From NCBI GenBank assembly GCA_963681505.1, contig OY811976.1:3639588-3703587 (forward strand): DNA of 64,000 nucleotides. The letters run 5' to 3'. The notes beneath the pieces were generated by a model. The model was given only the letters and a program-made list of their open reading frames with translations, had not been told where the DNA came from and did not search any database. The position numbers and the translations under genes were made by a program. The DNA is from Eunapius fragilis. Taxonomy: Eukaryota > Porifera > Demospongiae > Spongillida > Spongillidae. Numbering within the stretch: position 1 is the first letter of the stretch; every line of letters starts with the position of its first letter. Below are positions 50,515 to 62,409 of the stretch, one piece after another.

Positions 50515-52120
50515 TTCCAACATGGGGACCCTATAGGCCTTCTTCTTTTTGCCCTTGTTCTGCACTGCACAATTCTCCAAATCTCTGCTGACCCCTAATG
50601 TAAAGAAATGCTATTGAACTGCTGCTATTTGGATGACGGAGCTTTGGCAAGACTAACAGATGCAGTATCCAGAGCTCTAGACATTTTGCAAGCCAACAGT
50701 GACACATCTGGTCTCCACATCAATTTATCTAAATGTCAATTATTCAGTGCCCAAGAACTCTCCATGTTCCCTGCTGAAATTCCATGCTCAGCCTGTCCTC
50801 CCTTTGAATTGTTAGGTGCCCCCATTGGGAGTGCTGATTATTGTGCTCAATACATCGAGTCCAAAAGAAAAGATACATTTGATCTATTGTCACTTCTACC
50901 CCGTGCAGCTGTGAAACCCACAAGTTGCTGTCACCATCCTAAGGTCATGTAGTTACTGTAAGCTGGCCCACCTAGCACAGTCAACACCTCCTCCACCAAT
51001 GTCAGAGTCAGTGTTTAGCCAATTTGACAATGATGTTCTTCACTGCTTCGAATTATCTGCAGCAATTGAGCTAACACTTCCAGCAGCCAAGCAGGCCACA
51101 CTTAGCCTGAGCCATGGAGGCCTTGGTCTGCATTCACTTCATCGCCACGCTCCTGCTGCATGCATTTCATCCTAACCATGTCAGTTCCTTCAGACATTTG
51201 TTCAGTGACTTCATGCTGCAGTGAATTCTTAAAATGCCAAGGTCAGTAAGCCGGATGCCATCTCAGTTGAAAGTGTACTACATGCTCCACCTCGCCAGCA
51301 TACACTATCCTCTCACATTGAAGAAGATGACTTCAATTCCCTCTTTTCAGATGCCACCACTGTGACAAAGACCATATTGCAGGCTATTTCTGCACCTCAA
51401 GCCCATGCATGGCTTAAAGTGCAGCCAATCAACAAAGTTAGGTCTTGCGTTGATGCCTGATGAAGCACAGGTCATTTTTAAATGGTGGCTTGGCCTTCCT
51501 TTGACACCTGATGGCACTCCAAGCCCACTTTGTCTGGATACTTGGGGACACCACATGCTTACTTGTCGTTCTGGGAGTGAAGTAATAACCAGACACAACC
51601 AGCTAAGAGACTGCATTGCTGACTTCTGCCACAAGGCATGCCTTTCCCCACAAATTGAGAAAGGAAGTGGCATTCTTCCCAAAGATCAATCAAGACCAGC
51701 AGACATTCAAGTGCCAAATTGGTCTCTCTCCCGCCCAGCGGCATTTGACATAAAGGTAATCAATCTGCTAAATCTGCAACTGTTACAAGAAGCGGCTCAA
51801 ACCAGTGGTCATGCAGCTGAGATGAGAGAAGTGGCCAAGCACTCGAAACACAATGAGGCGTGTGCTCTTAGAAGATGGACATGCATCCCTTTGGTTATGG
51901 AGGTGATTGGGGGATGGGGCAATGAGGCTATCAATGTGCTTTCAACCCTGTCAAAAAAGTAGCAAATCAGCTGTGTCAACCTCTAAATGAGGTTATATCC
52001 ACCATGTATGGTTGCCTCAGCCTCACCCTCATGAGGCAAATGCCAGGGCAATGTTGGCCAGATGTGTCCCACCAACCACATCTTGTGACTTTTAGTTGTT
52101 GTAGTGCTTTAATGTGCATA
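50515..52120 (+). pseudogene. LINE copy D (arm 2), 3' half
   Basis: Begins at motif B (GDPIGLLLFALVLH), then the catalytic box CYLDDGALARL (50623-50655), LGAPIGSADYCAQYI, and at 51405-51962 the GHHMLTC knuckle, RPADIQVPNW and AAFDIKV endonuclease-like segment, ending in ...TLSKK and a stop. A 3' UTR and TAA-rich tail follow. It is interrupted by frameshifts at ~50590, 50950 and 51200-51400. It is better preserved than the arm-1 copy. Confidence 0.8.
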
Positions 52121-52158
52121 TTAATATTATTGTTTCACTGCTTATATATTTATGAAAT

Positions 52159-52251
52159 ATATTTAATAATAATTATAATATTATTGGACGGCATGAAGGG
52201 ACCTAGCTAAACTTTTTCAAGTTTCCAAATTGTTTCGTATCCTAAATGACT
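52159..52251 (+). repeat. LINE tail and flank, direct repeat of 1-94
   Basis: Same orientation and ~85% identity with the window's first 94 bases. It lies just beyond the outer edge of arm 2. Confidence 0.7.
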
Positions 52252-52367
52252 CCAATGTCCTGTACACACGCACTGGAAATTAGATTGTCCATCGTAGAGC
52301 TATAGTGATGAATTTTTAGTGACGCGTATATTCGTCAACTTCCATGCTGGCAAACTATTGCAGAACC

Positions 52368-52547
52368 CACTCAGTCATGCAGAAAATTCGCAACTCGATC
52401 ACAGATAAAATAAAGCGTATACATTGGGACTAAGCCAACTATTTGTTTTCATAGCAGTTGCTATGAACTCTTATGGCTTCTTTAGTTACCGCTGTATACG
52501 CTTTATTTACTCCACGATCGAGCTGCGAATTTTCTCTATGACCGAGC
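52368..52547. repeat. Inverted-repeat (hairpin) element
   Basis: The left half, GAAAATTCGCAACTCGATC to AATAAAGCGTATAC, is mirrored by GTATACGCTTTATTTACTCC to GAATTTTCTC on the right, ~55 bp each with a ~65-bp loop. A MITE-like structure. Confidence 0.75.
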
Positions 52548-53229
52548 GTGTACTGTATGGAACCTGCGGAAGCATGTAGGATACTGAATGTCATTAACAA
52601 CGTGATCGCGTTTTGAGTGAATCGGATCATTTCCCTCTTTGTCGCTAACACAATTAAGAATAGTAATTTGCGTTGGTTCTGTGTCGAAACAATGCGCGCT
52701 TTTAGAGAACAAAAGATACTCAATCGTGTCCATGTCTCGTACCTGGTCCATCAGTTATTCACCGCCATTTATATTCTTCTCCTTCCTTCCGCCATGAGGA
52801 ACTCAAGCTAGAAACGTTGTTCATGAGCACCAACAGCACCAATCGCTTCAGCATATATCAGGATTTTATCTTTAGGGGTCAGAACAATGTACCACCCATC
52901 GTGTGAAATACAAAAGCGAGTATATTGTGCCTAATTTGGTATACAGGGCTTGATAAACAAACAATCTTGTACCCTGGCCATATCACCTACTATGCTATTC
53001 ATCCCACATACGGTAAGTCACACCTACACAAGACCCTTTGGTTATTAATAGTCCTAAGTTTAAAGAAATCAACAAGGCGAGCATGATATTATAAGCGAAT
53101 GCCATAAAGAAGAAGCTGGCAAGGACAAGGCTGGTATACAGAAAAGAAAGACTAAGAGTGCGTCAGCTACGCAGGAGCTAGGCTAATCCAGAAATAAGGT
53201 CTATGAGTGCGCGACAGTGACAGCTGCGA
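52548..53229. other. Intergenic, contains dispersed repeat
   Basis: The segment around 52745-52855 is another copy of the microsatellite-bearing repeat (CACCAATCGCTTCAG end). The rest shows only short frames and no recognised gene. Confidence 0.45.
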
Positions 53230-53237
53230 GGCTGATC
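53230..53237. repeat. hAT target-site duplication, left
   Basis: GGCTGATC, identical to 59925-59932 on the other side of the hAT element. Confidence 0.9.
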
Positions 53238-53969
53238 CAGTGTTGCCGCGATTCTAATTATATCGTCGAGTAAAATTTTATGCATCGCAATTAACATGCA
53301 TCGTCGAGTCGACGAATATTCATAGCTCATTATATCGCCATACCCGATCCAAATCGACGACTTAATCAAAAATGTCTCCCACTCGTTTGGATAGCAGCAC
53401 AAAGGACATACACAGCGTTTATTATGAGGTTGATGCAGTTATCAGTGGGATCCGGGGTTCAGAGCATTGTGTGTTTGTTGCGTATGTGTGAAAGTGTGCG
53501 CGCGCGGGCCAGGTGAATCCTTACTTTAAACATGAGGGTGATTTGGAATGTTTGGCACTGCATGTGATTAATTATAAGGTAAAGAAACTCGTACGAACTG
53601 AAACTAACAAAATAAGTTCATAATTCTGCAAGAATGGAACGATTGTGTCTTAAAAACATTGCTTGATCGAGGTGAGATGGCAACATTCGCCATCTTTTCT
53701 TCTGATGAATGTTCTTGGCTGTTGAAAAGACTCTATCAGATGGTGCCGTTGAGGCTGGTATGGCTAAATATTTCCGAGCCAGAGTAGCAACATGCGGATA
53801 TGCTGTTTTGTGCGCTGCCCACCACATCAGAGGATCACCATATAAGTGGTCTATCTCTGGTTCATTGAGATATCTATTAAACAAAATGCATTCACAATAC
53901 ACAAATGTGCATGAGCATAATTATTTTAATTGTCAAAGTGATTAGCCAGAACTTGGAAAAATACACATA

Positions 53970-54148
<179 letters not shown>

Positions 54149-56183
54149 CAAGTACACATACCCTTTCAATTCGTCACTAATCATGTCTTCGGTGTTTAGG
54201 CTTTGAGACGGAGAAATATTTAAAAAAAATAGCACCTTTGCTTGCTCGGACAGTGTCAACTTTAGCTGCTTTGCAGAAGGTGTTCCAGGACGGCTGGAAT
54301 TAGTACCAGGAATCATTCCTTCTGATCCACTTACATTTTTCATTTCTACAAACAGCTGGTCTATCCCTTGTTGCTGCTGATTTGGCTGATTTGGTGTCAG
54401 CCATGACAGAGATTTGTGCCCCAGATGAGTGATTGAGCCCAATAAAAACAATGGATCTGCTGAATCCCAGCGGCGGTCCATATCTGCCAAAATGTAATCT
54501 CTAACACCTGAAACTGCTGCATCTTGCTGTGCCCGTATTTTGTCCTCTAAATTCCATGTGGCTGGAAGATTAAGTTGAAGGTTAAGAAGGTATCACATAA
54601 AGGGTACATGCATGCACAAAATAACAAAGACACATAAATGAAGGCATATACATGATTACTGTACCTTGCAGTAGATAAGAGATATGTAACGAGACATGCA
54701 CCCAAGGGTTGGATATTTCTCTCCTTGTAGAATGTCTGTGACAACAGCAAAAGGTATTAGAAAAGAACAAAGGGGACTTGCTGAGTTCCATTCCCTATTA
54801 CTAGGGGAAATATTAAGTCTTCCTGTGTCAATCAATACAAAATCAAAGGCTTCCCTAATCTCCACAGCTCGCTCCAACATGTAAAAGGTTGAGTTCCAGC
54901 GAGTTACAATGTCTTTTATGACCTTTCTTGTCCTACCCCACTGTAAGTAGTCACTGCGATCCTCTAAGTCTTGGCTATCAAGAACAGGACTATCATGGGC
55001 TGGCTGTGTTGATTCATCAAGATCTTCATCACTCTCCTCTTCCAAGCTTGCTGGCACCTCAAACTGGAATGACAAGTGGGGATTTTCTTGTTTATCACGT
55101 AAGGCTTTAAGTAGAACAGGAGAGCCACTAATTGTAGTTACAATGCTTCTGAACAGTATATGCAAGACCTCTGCAGGATGCTTGGTGGACTGGAGGCATA
55201 CACCATTTTCTCATAAAGAACCTTTATAACAAAATATAGTTCTTACCTCAAGAGCTGTTTTGATAGAAAGCTGTAACATGTGGCATGCACAGCGTACATG
55301 CTCCTCTGTGGCATTGCTACTTAGCATTAGCTCTACGGCCTTCATAAAATTAGCACCATTGTCAGTAGCAACTGCATCCGATTTGCCTGCTAGGAAGAAT
55401 TCTTTCTGAGCCACATCATTAACAAGTGAAAAGATTGCTTCTCCAGTGTGTGACTCTGTTAATAAAAGCACAGGCACACATAATTTCAATCAGTAGTACA
55501 AGGACTCTGGCTTTAATTAAAAGTAAGTATAAACTTTATTAATCTATTCATCACATTGATGTGTCTGCCTATCACATTTATCTACTACAGGTCATACATT
55601 TAGATGACTTGGAACAAAGATCCATGTCCTTACTTTTCACACATGCACATACAAGCACATTCACAATCACAAGAAACATGCCATACACAAGAGTAAACAC
55701 ACAAGCACACACACAAGCACACACAAGTACACAAAAGCACACACACAAGCACACACAACTTTACCATCACTGATTTTTACTCCCAAAACTGCAGAGATAA
55801 GCTTCCAGCCTGGTGTGATCCAATGGCCAGTGATGGCTATGTAGGAATCACCTGTATTCTTCATTGTAGCTCCATCCGTTGTGATGGCCACAGAAGACGC
55901 CTGTGCAAGACTTTTCTTTAGCTGAACATGCATATATATATATATATATGATGTCATTATTTTAAAGTAATAATTTTTTACTGCAAATGTACCCTACCAA
56001 CTCTTTCACTTCTTCATACTTAGCTTCAATCATTCTTGTCATTTTTGTCCTATGAGGCAGTACAAATGACCCTCGTGAGACCTTCTCTACGAACTGTCGC
56101 AGGAAGGGATTTTCCATCAAGTTTGAAGGTAGAAGACCCCACACGATGGCGTCCACTAAAAGGTCGTTTGCTTCCTTCATGTC

Positions 56184-56187
<4 letters not shown>

Positions 56188-56223
<36 letters not shown>
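56188..56223. repeat. Poly-C tract within hAT exon
   Basis: About 36 C (G on the coding strand) inside exon 55998-56283, giving a run of about 12 glycines if translated. Its length is unlikely to be exact. Confidence 0.85.
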
Positions 56224-56225
<2 letters not shown>

Positions 56226-56440
56226 GATAGGCGCCAAGCCAAGTAACTCGCTGCTGGCTACGAGAGGCTTTGTAAGTTCTTCCCTAATAATTGTGAAACA
56301 CGCATCATACATACACTATGCAGGTCACAAAATACTAAACCAAATTTGACACTAGCTTACAAGTACAGTTCTCCGTGATCCCTTTGGATGTGCCTATTCA
56401 TGTTCGAAGTATTACTGTTCCGTACCGATGATCAGTTTGT

Positions 56441-56694
56441 CCCGTTGATCAACGGGACGCGGGTACGCCGGTTGATCAACCGGGCACCCGGTTGATCAAC
56501 TGGGTACCCGGTTACTCAACCGGGTACCCGATTGCTTTATTACTATCCGGTTGTCTAACGGGACAATATAGTTTACCCGGTTGTTCAACGGGATTTACCC
56601 GTTTGCTCAACGGGCCGGGACTTACCCGGTTGTTCAATGGGTTATCCAGTTGCCTAACGGCACTTACCTGACTGTTCAACGGGACTAACCCCAG
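56441..56694. repeat. Tandem CCCGGTTG-TCAACGGG array, left end of nested element
   Basis: About ten imperfect copies of a self-complementary unit such as CCGGTTGATCAACCGG, decaying inward. Related copies are at 57590-57725 and at the right end 59521-59577. They look like subterminal repeats of the element inserted into the hAT BED exon. Confidence 0.8.
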
Positions 56695-56894
56695 TGGCGG
56701 ATCCGGGGGGGGGGGGGGGGGGGGGGGGGGGGTGGGGGGGTGGCGGGGGTACACCCCCTCCCGCAAACTTAGAAATTAAATATTCATAGCTACAAGGGGC
56801 GGTGTCTTATGTCGCGCTGATGATATAAACCCAACGAAAACGCGCCGAAGTAACATGATAACAGTAAAAAAGCGGGCCCCAGACCCCCGGTACT

Positions 56895-57452
56895 AGTCTC
56901 GGCCCCAGACCAATATGACGCAATGTTTATCGCAAATGTATAAACACGCTCATATAGGTCTGGTGTTTCGTATGGGGCGGAAGTGTACCAAACGCTGGAA
57001 TTCGTGCGCACTTTATTTATGACGTGTGTACATAAACATTGCTCGACCCAGACCCACACACTACTTGTAAGTATGGATACGGTCGAACAAGCTATGCGTT
57101 TCGCGATGACAGAACTGAAAGTTGAGACATTGAAGGACAAGCAGAAGGAAGCTATATGTAGCTTTGTAAATGGCCGTGATTGTTTTGTTATTTTGCCAAC
57201 AGGATACGGTAAAACTATATGTTATGTTCTGTTACCGTACGTTTACGACCACCTTCGTGGAAAGACAAGGTCTTCAATTGTGATTTGCGTGTCGCCTTTT
57301 ACTGATACGGGGTCCATACCGTCGCCATAGCTTTAATAAATATCGGATGTGGTCAAGCGATAATTGTTTGTTTACATTCCAGATGGTACATGCGCTAGCG
57401 ACTCGAAATCCCAGACCCTAACACGTGAAGTGTAGGGTCTGGGGACGAGACA
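56895..57452. mobile_element. Second Mutator-like TIR element with RecQ fragment
   Basis: Termini AGTCTCGGCCCCAGACC and the inverse of TTGTCTCGTCCCCAGACCC match those of the element at 10732-11868. The flanks share the 9-bp repeat CCCCGGTAC. The right end has an internal hairpin (CAGACCCTA / TAGGGTCTG), also as in the first element. Confidence 0.7.
57071..57330 (+). pseudogene. RecQ-like helicase N-terminal fragment
   Basis: ATG at 57071 (MDTVEQAMRFAMTELKVETL). It has the Q-motif-like KDKQKEAICSFVNGRDCFVI, Walker A LPTGYGKTICY and motif Ia SSIVICVSPF, then unrelated residues and a stop at 57330. Only the first ~75 residues of the helicase are present. The DEAH box and later motifs are missing. 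It lies between the TIRs of 56895-57452 and is related to the fragment at 11440-11730 but on the opposite relative strand. Confidence 0.75.
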
Positions 57453-57860
57453 ACCCCGGTACATCTTCCTCTCTTACGCGCAATATTTCGTAGCCACGCC
57501 CAAACCATGATTATTAACGCCCCTCCCTTTTGCCCCCCCCCCCCCCCCCCCCCCGCAAAAAAATTCTGGATCCGCCCCTGAACCTGATTGTTCAATGGGT
57601 TATTCGGCTGTCTAACGGGACAGTATAGTTAACTCGGCTGTTCAACGGGACTTACCCGCTTGTTGAACGCGATCGCGACTTACCCGGCTGTTCGACAGGA
57701 CTTATATCCGGTTGTTTAATGTGCGAATATTTGTACTTATTAAGGCGACCATATGGAAACAAAAACTACACCCCCTCCCCTCCCTGCCCATGAGTTATAA
57801 TTCATAGTGTGAATGCATCACTGAAGACCTGAAACAAATACAACACAAAGAATCCTATCA

Positions 57861-58109
57861 TCAGTGGTATATTCTAACAATTACCAGCACACGACTGACA
57901 GTTCCATGCAGACAAGTTTTTTTGTTATGAATGAATTTCGAGGGAACAGACAGACAGGACTTATGAAACCATTCTTTACAGGAGAAGCATTGTATCTTGG
58001 TGCCTTCAGCAATGAGACGGCAAATACAATAAATAGAAGGTTTTTGTTGTGTGTTGCTGTGGGTTTCGGTGATCATGGGTTGGGAACAATGACATGTGTC
58101 CAATTTCAA
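57861..58109 (-). pseudogene. PHD-finger segment of the Ginger-like element
   Basis: Reads IYCICRLIAEGTKIQCFSCK, then EWFHKSCL: the C-x-C, C-x2-C and H-x2-C ligands of a PHD zinc finger. A one-base slip in an A7 run near 57918 breaks the frame. In the next frame WNCQSCA supplies the last ligand pair, so the domain was complete before the slip. Confidence 0.75.
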
Positions 58110-58586
58110 AGCAGTTGATAACGTGCTGCCTCATTTTTTCCTGATCAAAATATATCATGACAGGATCTTGACCAAAAGTTAGTGCAGCTGCAAATGCTAC
58201 TGAGAACAAGCCGCTATCATTTGTCTTAGCTTGCTTTTGGACATCAATGTAATGGTTACAATATTAGGTTGACAAGACTGCAAAATATCTGCCACTAACT
58301 TTTGCTCATGATGAGGCAGTTTTCCATGGTTGCTATCATGCACTTTGACAGTAGATGGTGGTACACCATTGATAGATATTGTTATCCAATGACTGTTGTT
58401 AATGTTTAATATCTGAATAAAGGGTGTTCTTCTAGGCTCCATTTGAAATTTAAAAGACTGAATAATAAACTGAAATCCATCAATAAATGGGTTTTGTTTC
58501 TTTATATACATTTGCAAGGCAGAACTTACAATGTGTGATAGCCAGTGCCGGAGTCCAGGGAGGAGAATTAGATGCTGACTCTGCAA
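58006..58586 (-). pseudogene. ULP1-like cysteine protease segment
   Basis: 58586-58197 has IQILNINNSHWITIS (catalytic His in HW) and VKVHDSNHG (Asp). After a frameshift near 58215, the other frame gives TNDSGLFSVAFAAALTFG, FDQEKMRQHVINCFEIG. In ULP1/C48-like proteins the equivalent of DSG is usually DCG, with the nucleophile Cys, so this copy seems to have Ser at that site. The protein is probably inactive. Confidence 0.65.
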
Positions 58587-58595
58587 TTCTGGAAC

Positions 58596-59489
58596 TCATC
58601 GTACATTCCTGTGTGTAGTGTGAGCATGTTCCACCAGGCCTTGCGATTGAGGATGTCGCGGCTGACCACTCACTAGCTGTACAGCTCCTGGCCAAGTGGT
58701 AAGAATGTCCTCAATCAAATGATTCACAAATTCTCTCCCATTGTCACTATGCCGGATAGTAGGGAGACCGAATATAGGGAACATCCACTTCTCAAGAGCA
58801 TTTGTCAGTTCTTTGGCAGTCTTCTGTGGTAGTGGATATGCTTGACCAATGGTCAACAATATGCAAGACCACTTATTGCCCCATCATGGGGCAAATGCCT
58901 CATGTCAATTAATTAGATCAATCTGTAATAAAAATTTGCAGAAAAGGAGGTTTGGTTGTTTGAGGCACACGAAGACTGCAAGTTTCACAGAGCTTAATGA
59001 AATGCTCTACCACACTTCTAGGAACATGCGAGTACAAAGATTGAACCTAGACAATTAGATTGCCTGCATGCATGTACCTAAAGCATATAAGGAATATTTA
59101 AAACGTGCAAACCTTGCAAATGTCTTTTTTAAGCCCGCATGTAGACAGTCTTTAGAGTAAACCTGCTCCAATATGCTATAAAACTCTTCCATGCGACCCC
59201 GTATACGTTGAATGAAATCTTACCTGCTTTTCTTCCTTCAAAGAGACAACTAGTACATCAAGAATGCCTGCCGATGGCATATCCAGTAGAGCAAAGCCAC
59301 CCTTATTGACGAAATGTCCAAATGAGGCATCTGGATTTGTTTTCCTTTCAAGTGATCAACGATTCGTTTGGCAAAGTCCTGCCGTATCACAGCACTCCTG
59401 GAACGCTTCCCTCCAATAGGAAAAAAGGAATCTACATACTCTTCAAAGATCTTGCAGCTGGCGCTCTTATCCATGATCGGCGTGTTCAC
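58596..59489 (-). pseudogene. Integrase-type transposase segment
   Basis: 58859-58596 contains FPIFGLPTIRHSDNGREFVN with the second catalytic Asp and SGQPRHPQSQGLVE with the catalytic Glu. The first Asp lies upstream in an IDLIN phrase (~58915), with a frame break between. 59489-59250 is the N-terminal part (SAVIRQDFAKRIVDHLKGKQ). The pattern DLI, SDNGREF and RHPQSQG.VE is that of Ginger/KRBA2-type integrases. Confidence 0.75.
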
Positions 59490-59594
59490 ACATTATTGAG
59501 CATGCGCAATACTTTTTTTATTAATCCGGTTGATCAACCGGTCGTCCGGTTGATTAACCGGACGACCGGTTGTTCAAATGGATAATTGTATTGC

Positions 59595-59760
59595 ATCCGG
59601 ACAGAACATTACCGCGTTCCCGAGTCACAACTTTTTGACACAGTCCACACTTCGCAGGAGGGAATTTTTCTTTCGCCGAAGACTGTCTTTCGAGAGTAAA
59701 GTGCTTCCACACTCAGCTCTGCGCGTTCTTTGCGGTCGCATTACTACCACAAGCACTGTC
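59595..59760 (-). pseudogene. N-terminal half of the hAT BED finger
   Basis: The minus-strand frame reads KEKFPPAKCGLCQKVVTRER, the C-x2-C half of a BED zinc finger. The H-x4-H half (NMNRHIQRDHG) is 3.2 kb away at 56361-56435, on the same strand and in the right order. The intervening sequence is the nested element. The true start codon is not determined. Confidence 0.7.
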
Positions 59761-59924
59761 CGCACCCCTTTGTGACATAGCCTTGAACAAGCACGTGGAA
59801 TTAATTAGTTTATCGTCGAGCCTTGTCGATAACTAATAAAAAACATCGTCAATTATCGATACCGGATGCGATACAGGATATGCATCGACGATAGCGAGAT
59901 CGTTTCCGGATCGCGGCAACACTG

Positions 59925-59932
59925 GGCTGATC
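59925..59932. repeat. hAT target-site duplication, right
   Basis: GGCTGATC, identical to 53230-53237. Confidence 0.9.
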
Positions 59933-60577
59933 CAGAAAAGAAGAAGGCCTAAGAGCGCGACAACCTTTTTGCGTCCAGAAAAAAATCGATAACGATTATT
60001 AATTTATTTACTTCACAGACCAAATGTCTACCTGGCCAGTTGCTGGTGGGCTCTTCGTATCTGGAGAGGGGTCTGCTGAAACAAAGTATTGTTGCAGTCC
60101 AATTGGACACCGTGTCATTATCACCCACATAAAATGAGTATGGGCGTGGCTGAGTGTCTCAACACTCTTTCCTCCTCCCCATCACACAGGGATGCCCCCA
60201 GCGGAGGCCGTCGCCCTTTAAGACCAAGGATCCTAATTGCAGTACACCCATGGTTCCCTCTCCTTCAGGGAGAAGTCCGTCTGCGGTCAATCCGAGGACT
60301 TCTCCCATGAAACCTCATGTTTGATGTATGACTTAGCCGGGTTGCGATGGAGACCATGTGTACTCCTGTAGCAATAGAAAGAGAGAATTTGTACAAGAAC
60401 ATAATTGTATTTGTGCATAACTTTTCAGTAATTATTGTATGAATACCTATTTTTTCATGCGGATTCTTGAATACACGCCGTCTTATACTTCAAATATACT
60501 ACTCGGGTGCATATTCTCCAAGTATGCTCAAAAAATACAGTGTCGTATATAACACACTTTTTGCACAGTGTACGTAC
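59933..60577. other. Intergenic, no recognised gene
   Basis: Contains a 73-codon plus frame (60089-60310) without domain, with a CCTTCAGGGAGAAG / CTTCTCCC-type inverted phrase near 60260-60305. Otherwise it appears unique. Confidence 0.45.
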
Positions 60578-61027
60578 AGTAGCGCGTTTGATTAAAGCAC
60601 AGCGGGAAGGTCAAGCATGAGCGCGAACTATAATGCCAAACGTATTTAAGTGGCCACCGCGGGTATTTCACGGTCAACTAGACTGGGACCCGATTGATGG
60701 TTGGTCCCCAGACTAAGTATTGAACGAAATTTCATTTAATTTCTACCGTACCGTTTTATTGACCATTAGTAAGCCATAGTCAGACAGGCGGGGAGGGCAC
60801 ATAAACGATATCCGACCAATTTCGGCATATGATAGAAAAGAATATCGACTAATCGGGACTAAGATAAACAGAATCGGTTATTTCGAGTAAAGGAAATTCT
60901 GAAATCGGTTAACTTGAATGCGAAAATGCATGGTCGACCTAATTGGTAATCGCTGCAAGAGATGCCTTTAACACATACCCAGATTAGAATGTGGAGCAAA
61001 AGATACCTGTCTTGGCATTGATATCAA

Positions 61028-61160
61028 CGTACATATTTCAAGTCTCGCTCCAGACCAACACTCGCAGCTGCGGATGGATTACATCACCGCTACATGAGAG
61101 ACTTTTCGCTTAGCGGTGATATAATCCAGCTGCGAGTGTGAGTCTGAGTACGAGACAAAC
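61028..61160. mobile_element. Hairpin MITE, GTCTCG..CAGAC termini
   Basis: Ends AGTCTCGCTCCAGACC and the inverse of TTGTCTCGTACTCAGAC. Inverted halves centre on CACTCGCAGCTG. Flanks repeat ACATATTTC (9 bp). It shares termini and target-duplication length with the RecQ-bearing elements, so it looks like a short relative. The orthologous copy is at 43246-43372. Confidence 0.7.
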
Positions 61161-61164
61161 ATAT

Positions 61165-62216
61165 TTCAGGGTTGGCCATCCAAAGTGTCTGAAGACGAGG
61201 ATATCGAACACTCTTTTGCACGCAGCACAGAATTGTCACTGCATGAGGGGTGCATGTTATGGGGAAATCGGATTGTGGTCCCTCCACCAGGTTAAGTATG
61301 TGTATTAGCGGAACTACATGGTGGCTACCTTGGGATATCGAGAAAGAGTAGTATAACGAGAATGTTTGTTTGGTGGATGGACAGAATATTGAAGAGTTGG
61401 TAAAGGAGTGTAGTGAATGTAATCTAAATCGAGCCTCTCATCCAATAGCTCCACTACAGCCATAAAAATGGCCCACAAGACCATGGGCAAGGGTGCACTT
61501 GGATTATGCATGCAGGGCCAGTGGAAGGAAAGATGTTTCTGGCGATAATAGATGCGCATTCGAAATCGATGAAGGGAAGTGGATGCAACCAAATATTTCC
61601 AGTTACAGTTCAGAAGTTGAGAGCTACTTTTGCAAGATTTGGAATTCCAGAAACAGTGGTGACTGACAATGGGCCTTGTTTTGCCTAAAAGAAATTTGAA
61701 GATATTATGAAGAGGAATGGAATTACTCATATAAAGACAGCTATCGTCGAACGGGCTTGCGGAGCATGCAGTTGGAGTTTTTAAGGAGGGGTTGAGGAAG
61801 ATGAAGCAAGGTACGTCGGGAGATAAGATAGCAAGGTTTTTGTTCCAATATAGACTAACTCCTCAAACGACAACGGGAGTGTCTCCAGGGGAAATTATGA
61901 TGGGGAGGAGACTGCGAACGAGACTGGACGCTATTTTACCAAAACTCGAGGATCAAGTGACAAAGCGTCAAGAAAAACAGAGGCTCGAGCATGATTTGGG
62001 CACACAAGCAAGGGAGTTCACAGAAGGTGAACAGGTCTATGTAAAGTTTTTTCTTCAGGTAGGGAAATGGCGATGGGAAACAGGAAAGATTTATACTTGC
62101 AAGTGCATGGGGCCAGTCTCTTATGTCATTGAGTTCATGAGGGTTCATGTGAAACAAATCAGAAAGTGTCGGGGTCGGTGTAAGCAGCTGCAGGAAGAAA
62201 GAGAAGCAGAATAGTG
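61165..62216 (+). pseudogene. Ty3/gypsy integrase remnant (third copy)
   Basis: Shows KECSECNLNR-like and GKMFLAIIDAHSKSM (61530-61575), VQKLRATFARFGIPETVVTD with the second Asp (61606-61668), a stop soon after at 61686, then 61792-62214 with FLFQYRLTPQTTTGVSPGEI, GRRLRTRLDAILPKLED and GPVSYVIEF. A deletion removes residues between the first and second Asp. The 3' part is nearly identical to arm 1. Confidence 0.85.
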
Positions 62217-62409
62217 GGAGCTGAATCTCCCAAATGAAGGTAAAGAGACGTGCGAGTTATTGGTGGTCAAACCAAGGCAACAAAGAGATAGAGAAGGGCA
62301 GCAGCAAGACGAAAGACACAACCACCACCACTGAATAAAACCTGAGAAGAAAGACGTTACTCTAGCCTGCACGGATATGAAGACCTCCATGCAGATAGAG
62401 GGAGGGAGG

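Larger units (their letters stand above)
29145..52120 (-). repeat. Arm 2 of giant inverted repeat
   Basis: Reverse-complement copy of 6621-28550. Private to arm 2: Helitron-like insertions at 34414-35228, 36931-37441 and 45667-48894, an extra partial integrase copy at 42600-43240, and ~450 bp at 50070-50515. The outer end at 52120 is followed by a LINE tail and a flank also found at the window start. Confidence 0.92.
56695..57590. mobile_element. Nested element with GGCGGATCC ends
   Basis: Left end CAGTGGCGGATCCGGG (then a G-run to 56742), right end a C-run (57534-57554) and AAATTCTGGATCCGCCCCTG: imperfect inverted termini of the CAGGGGCGGATCCAG type common on non-autonomous hAT elements. 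It splits the CCGGTTG repeat array. Inside it lies the RecQ-bearing element 56895-57452. Confidence 0.6.
56436..59580 (-). mobile_element. Nested element with integrase, ULP-like protease and PHD finger (Ginger-like)
   Basis: Bounded by arrays of CCGGTTGATCAACCGG-like repeats at 56441 and 59577 (edges within ~15 bp). The interior on the minus strand reads integrase, then ULP1-like protease, then PHD finger. That combination is known from Ginger-type transposons and related KRBA2-like integrase genes, so a Ginger-like cut-and-paste element is my inference. Another insertion (56695-57590) lies within it. Its insertion separates the two halves of the hAT BED finger. Confidence 0.6.
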
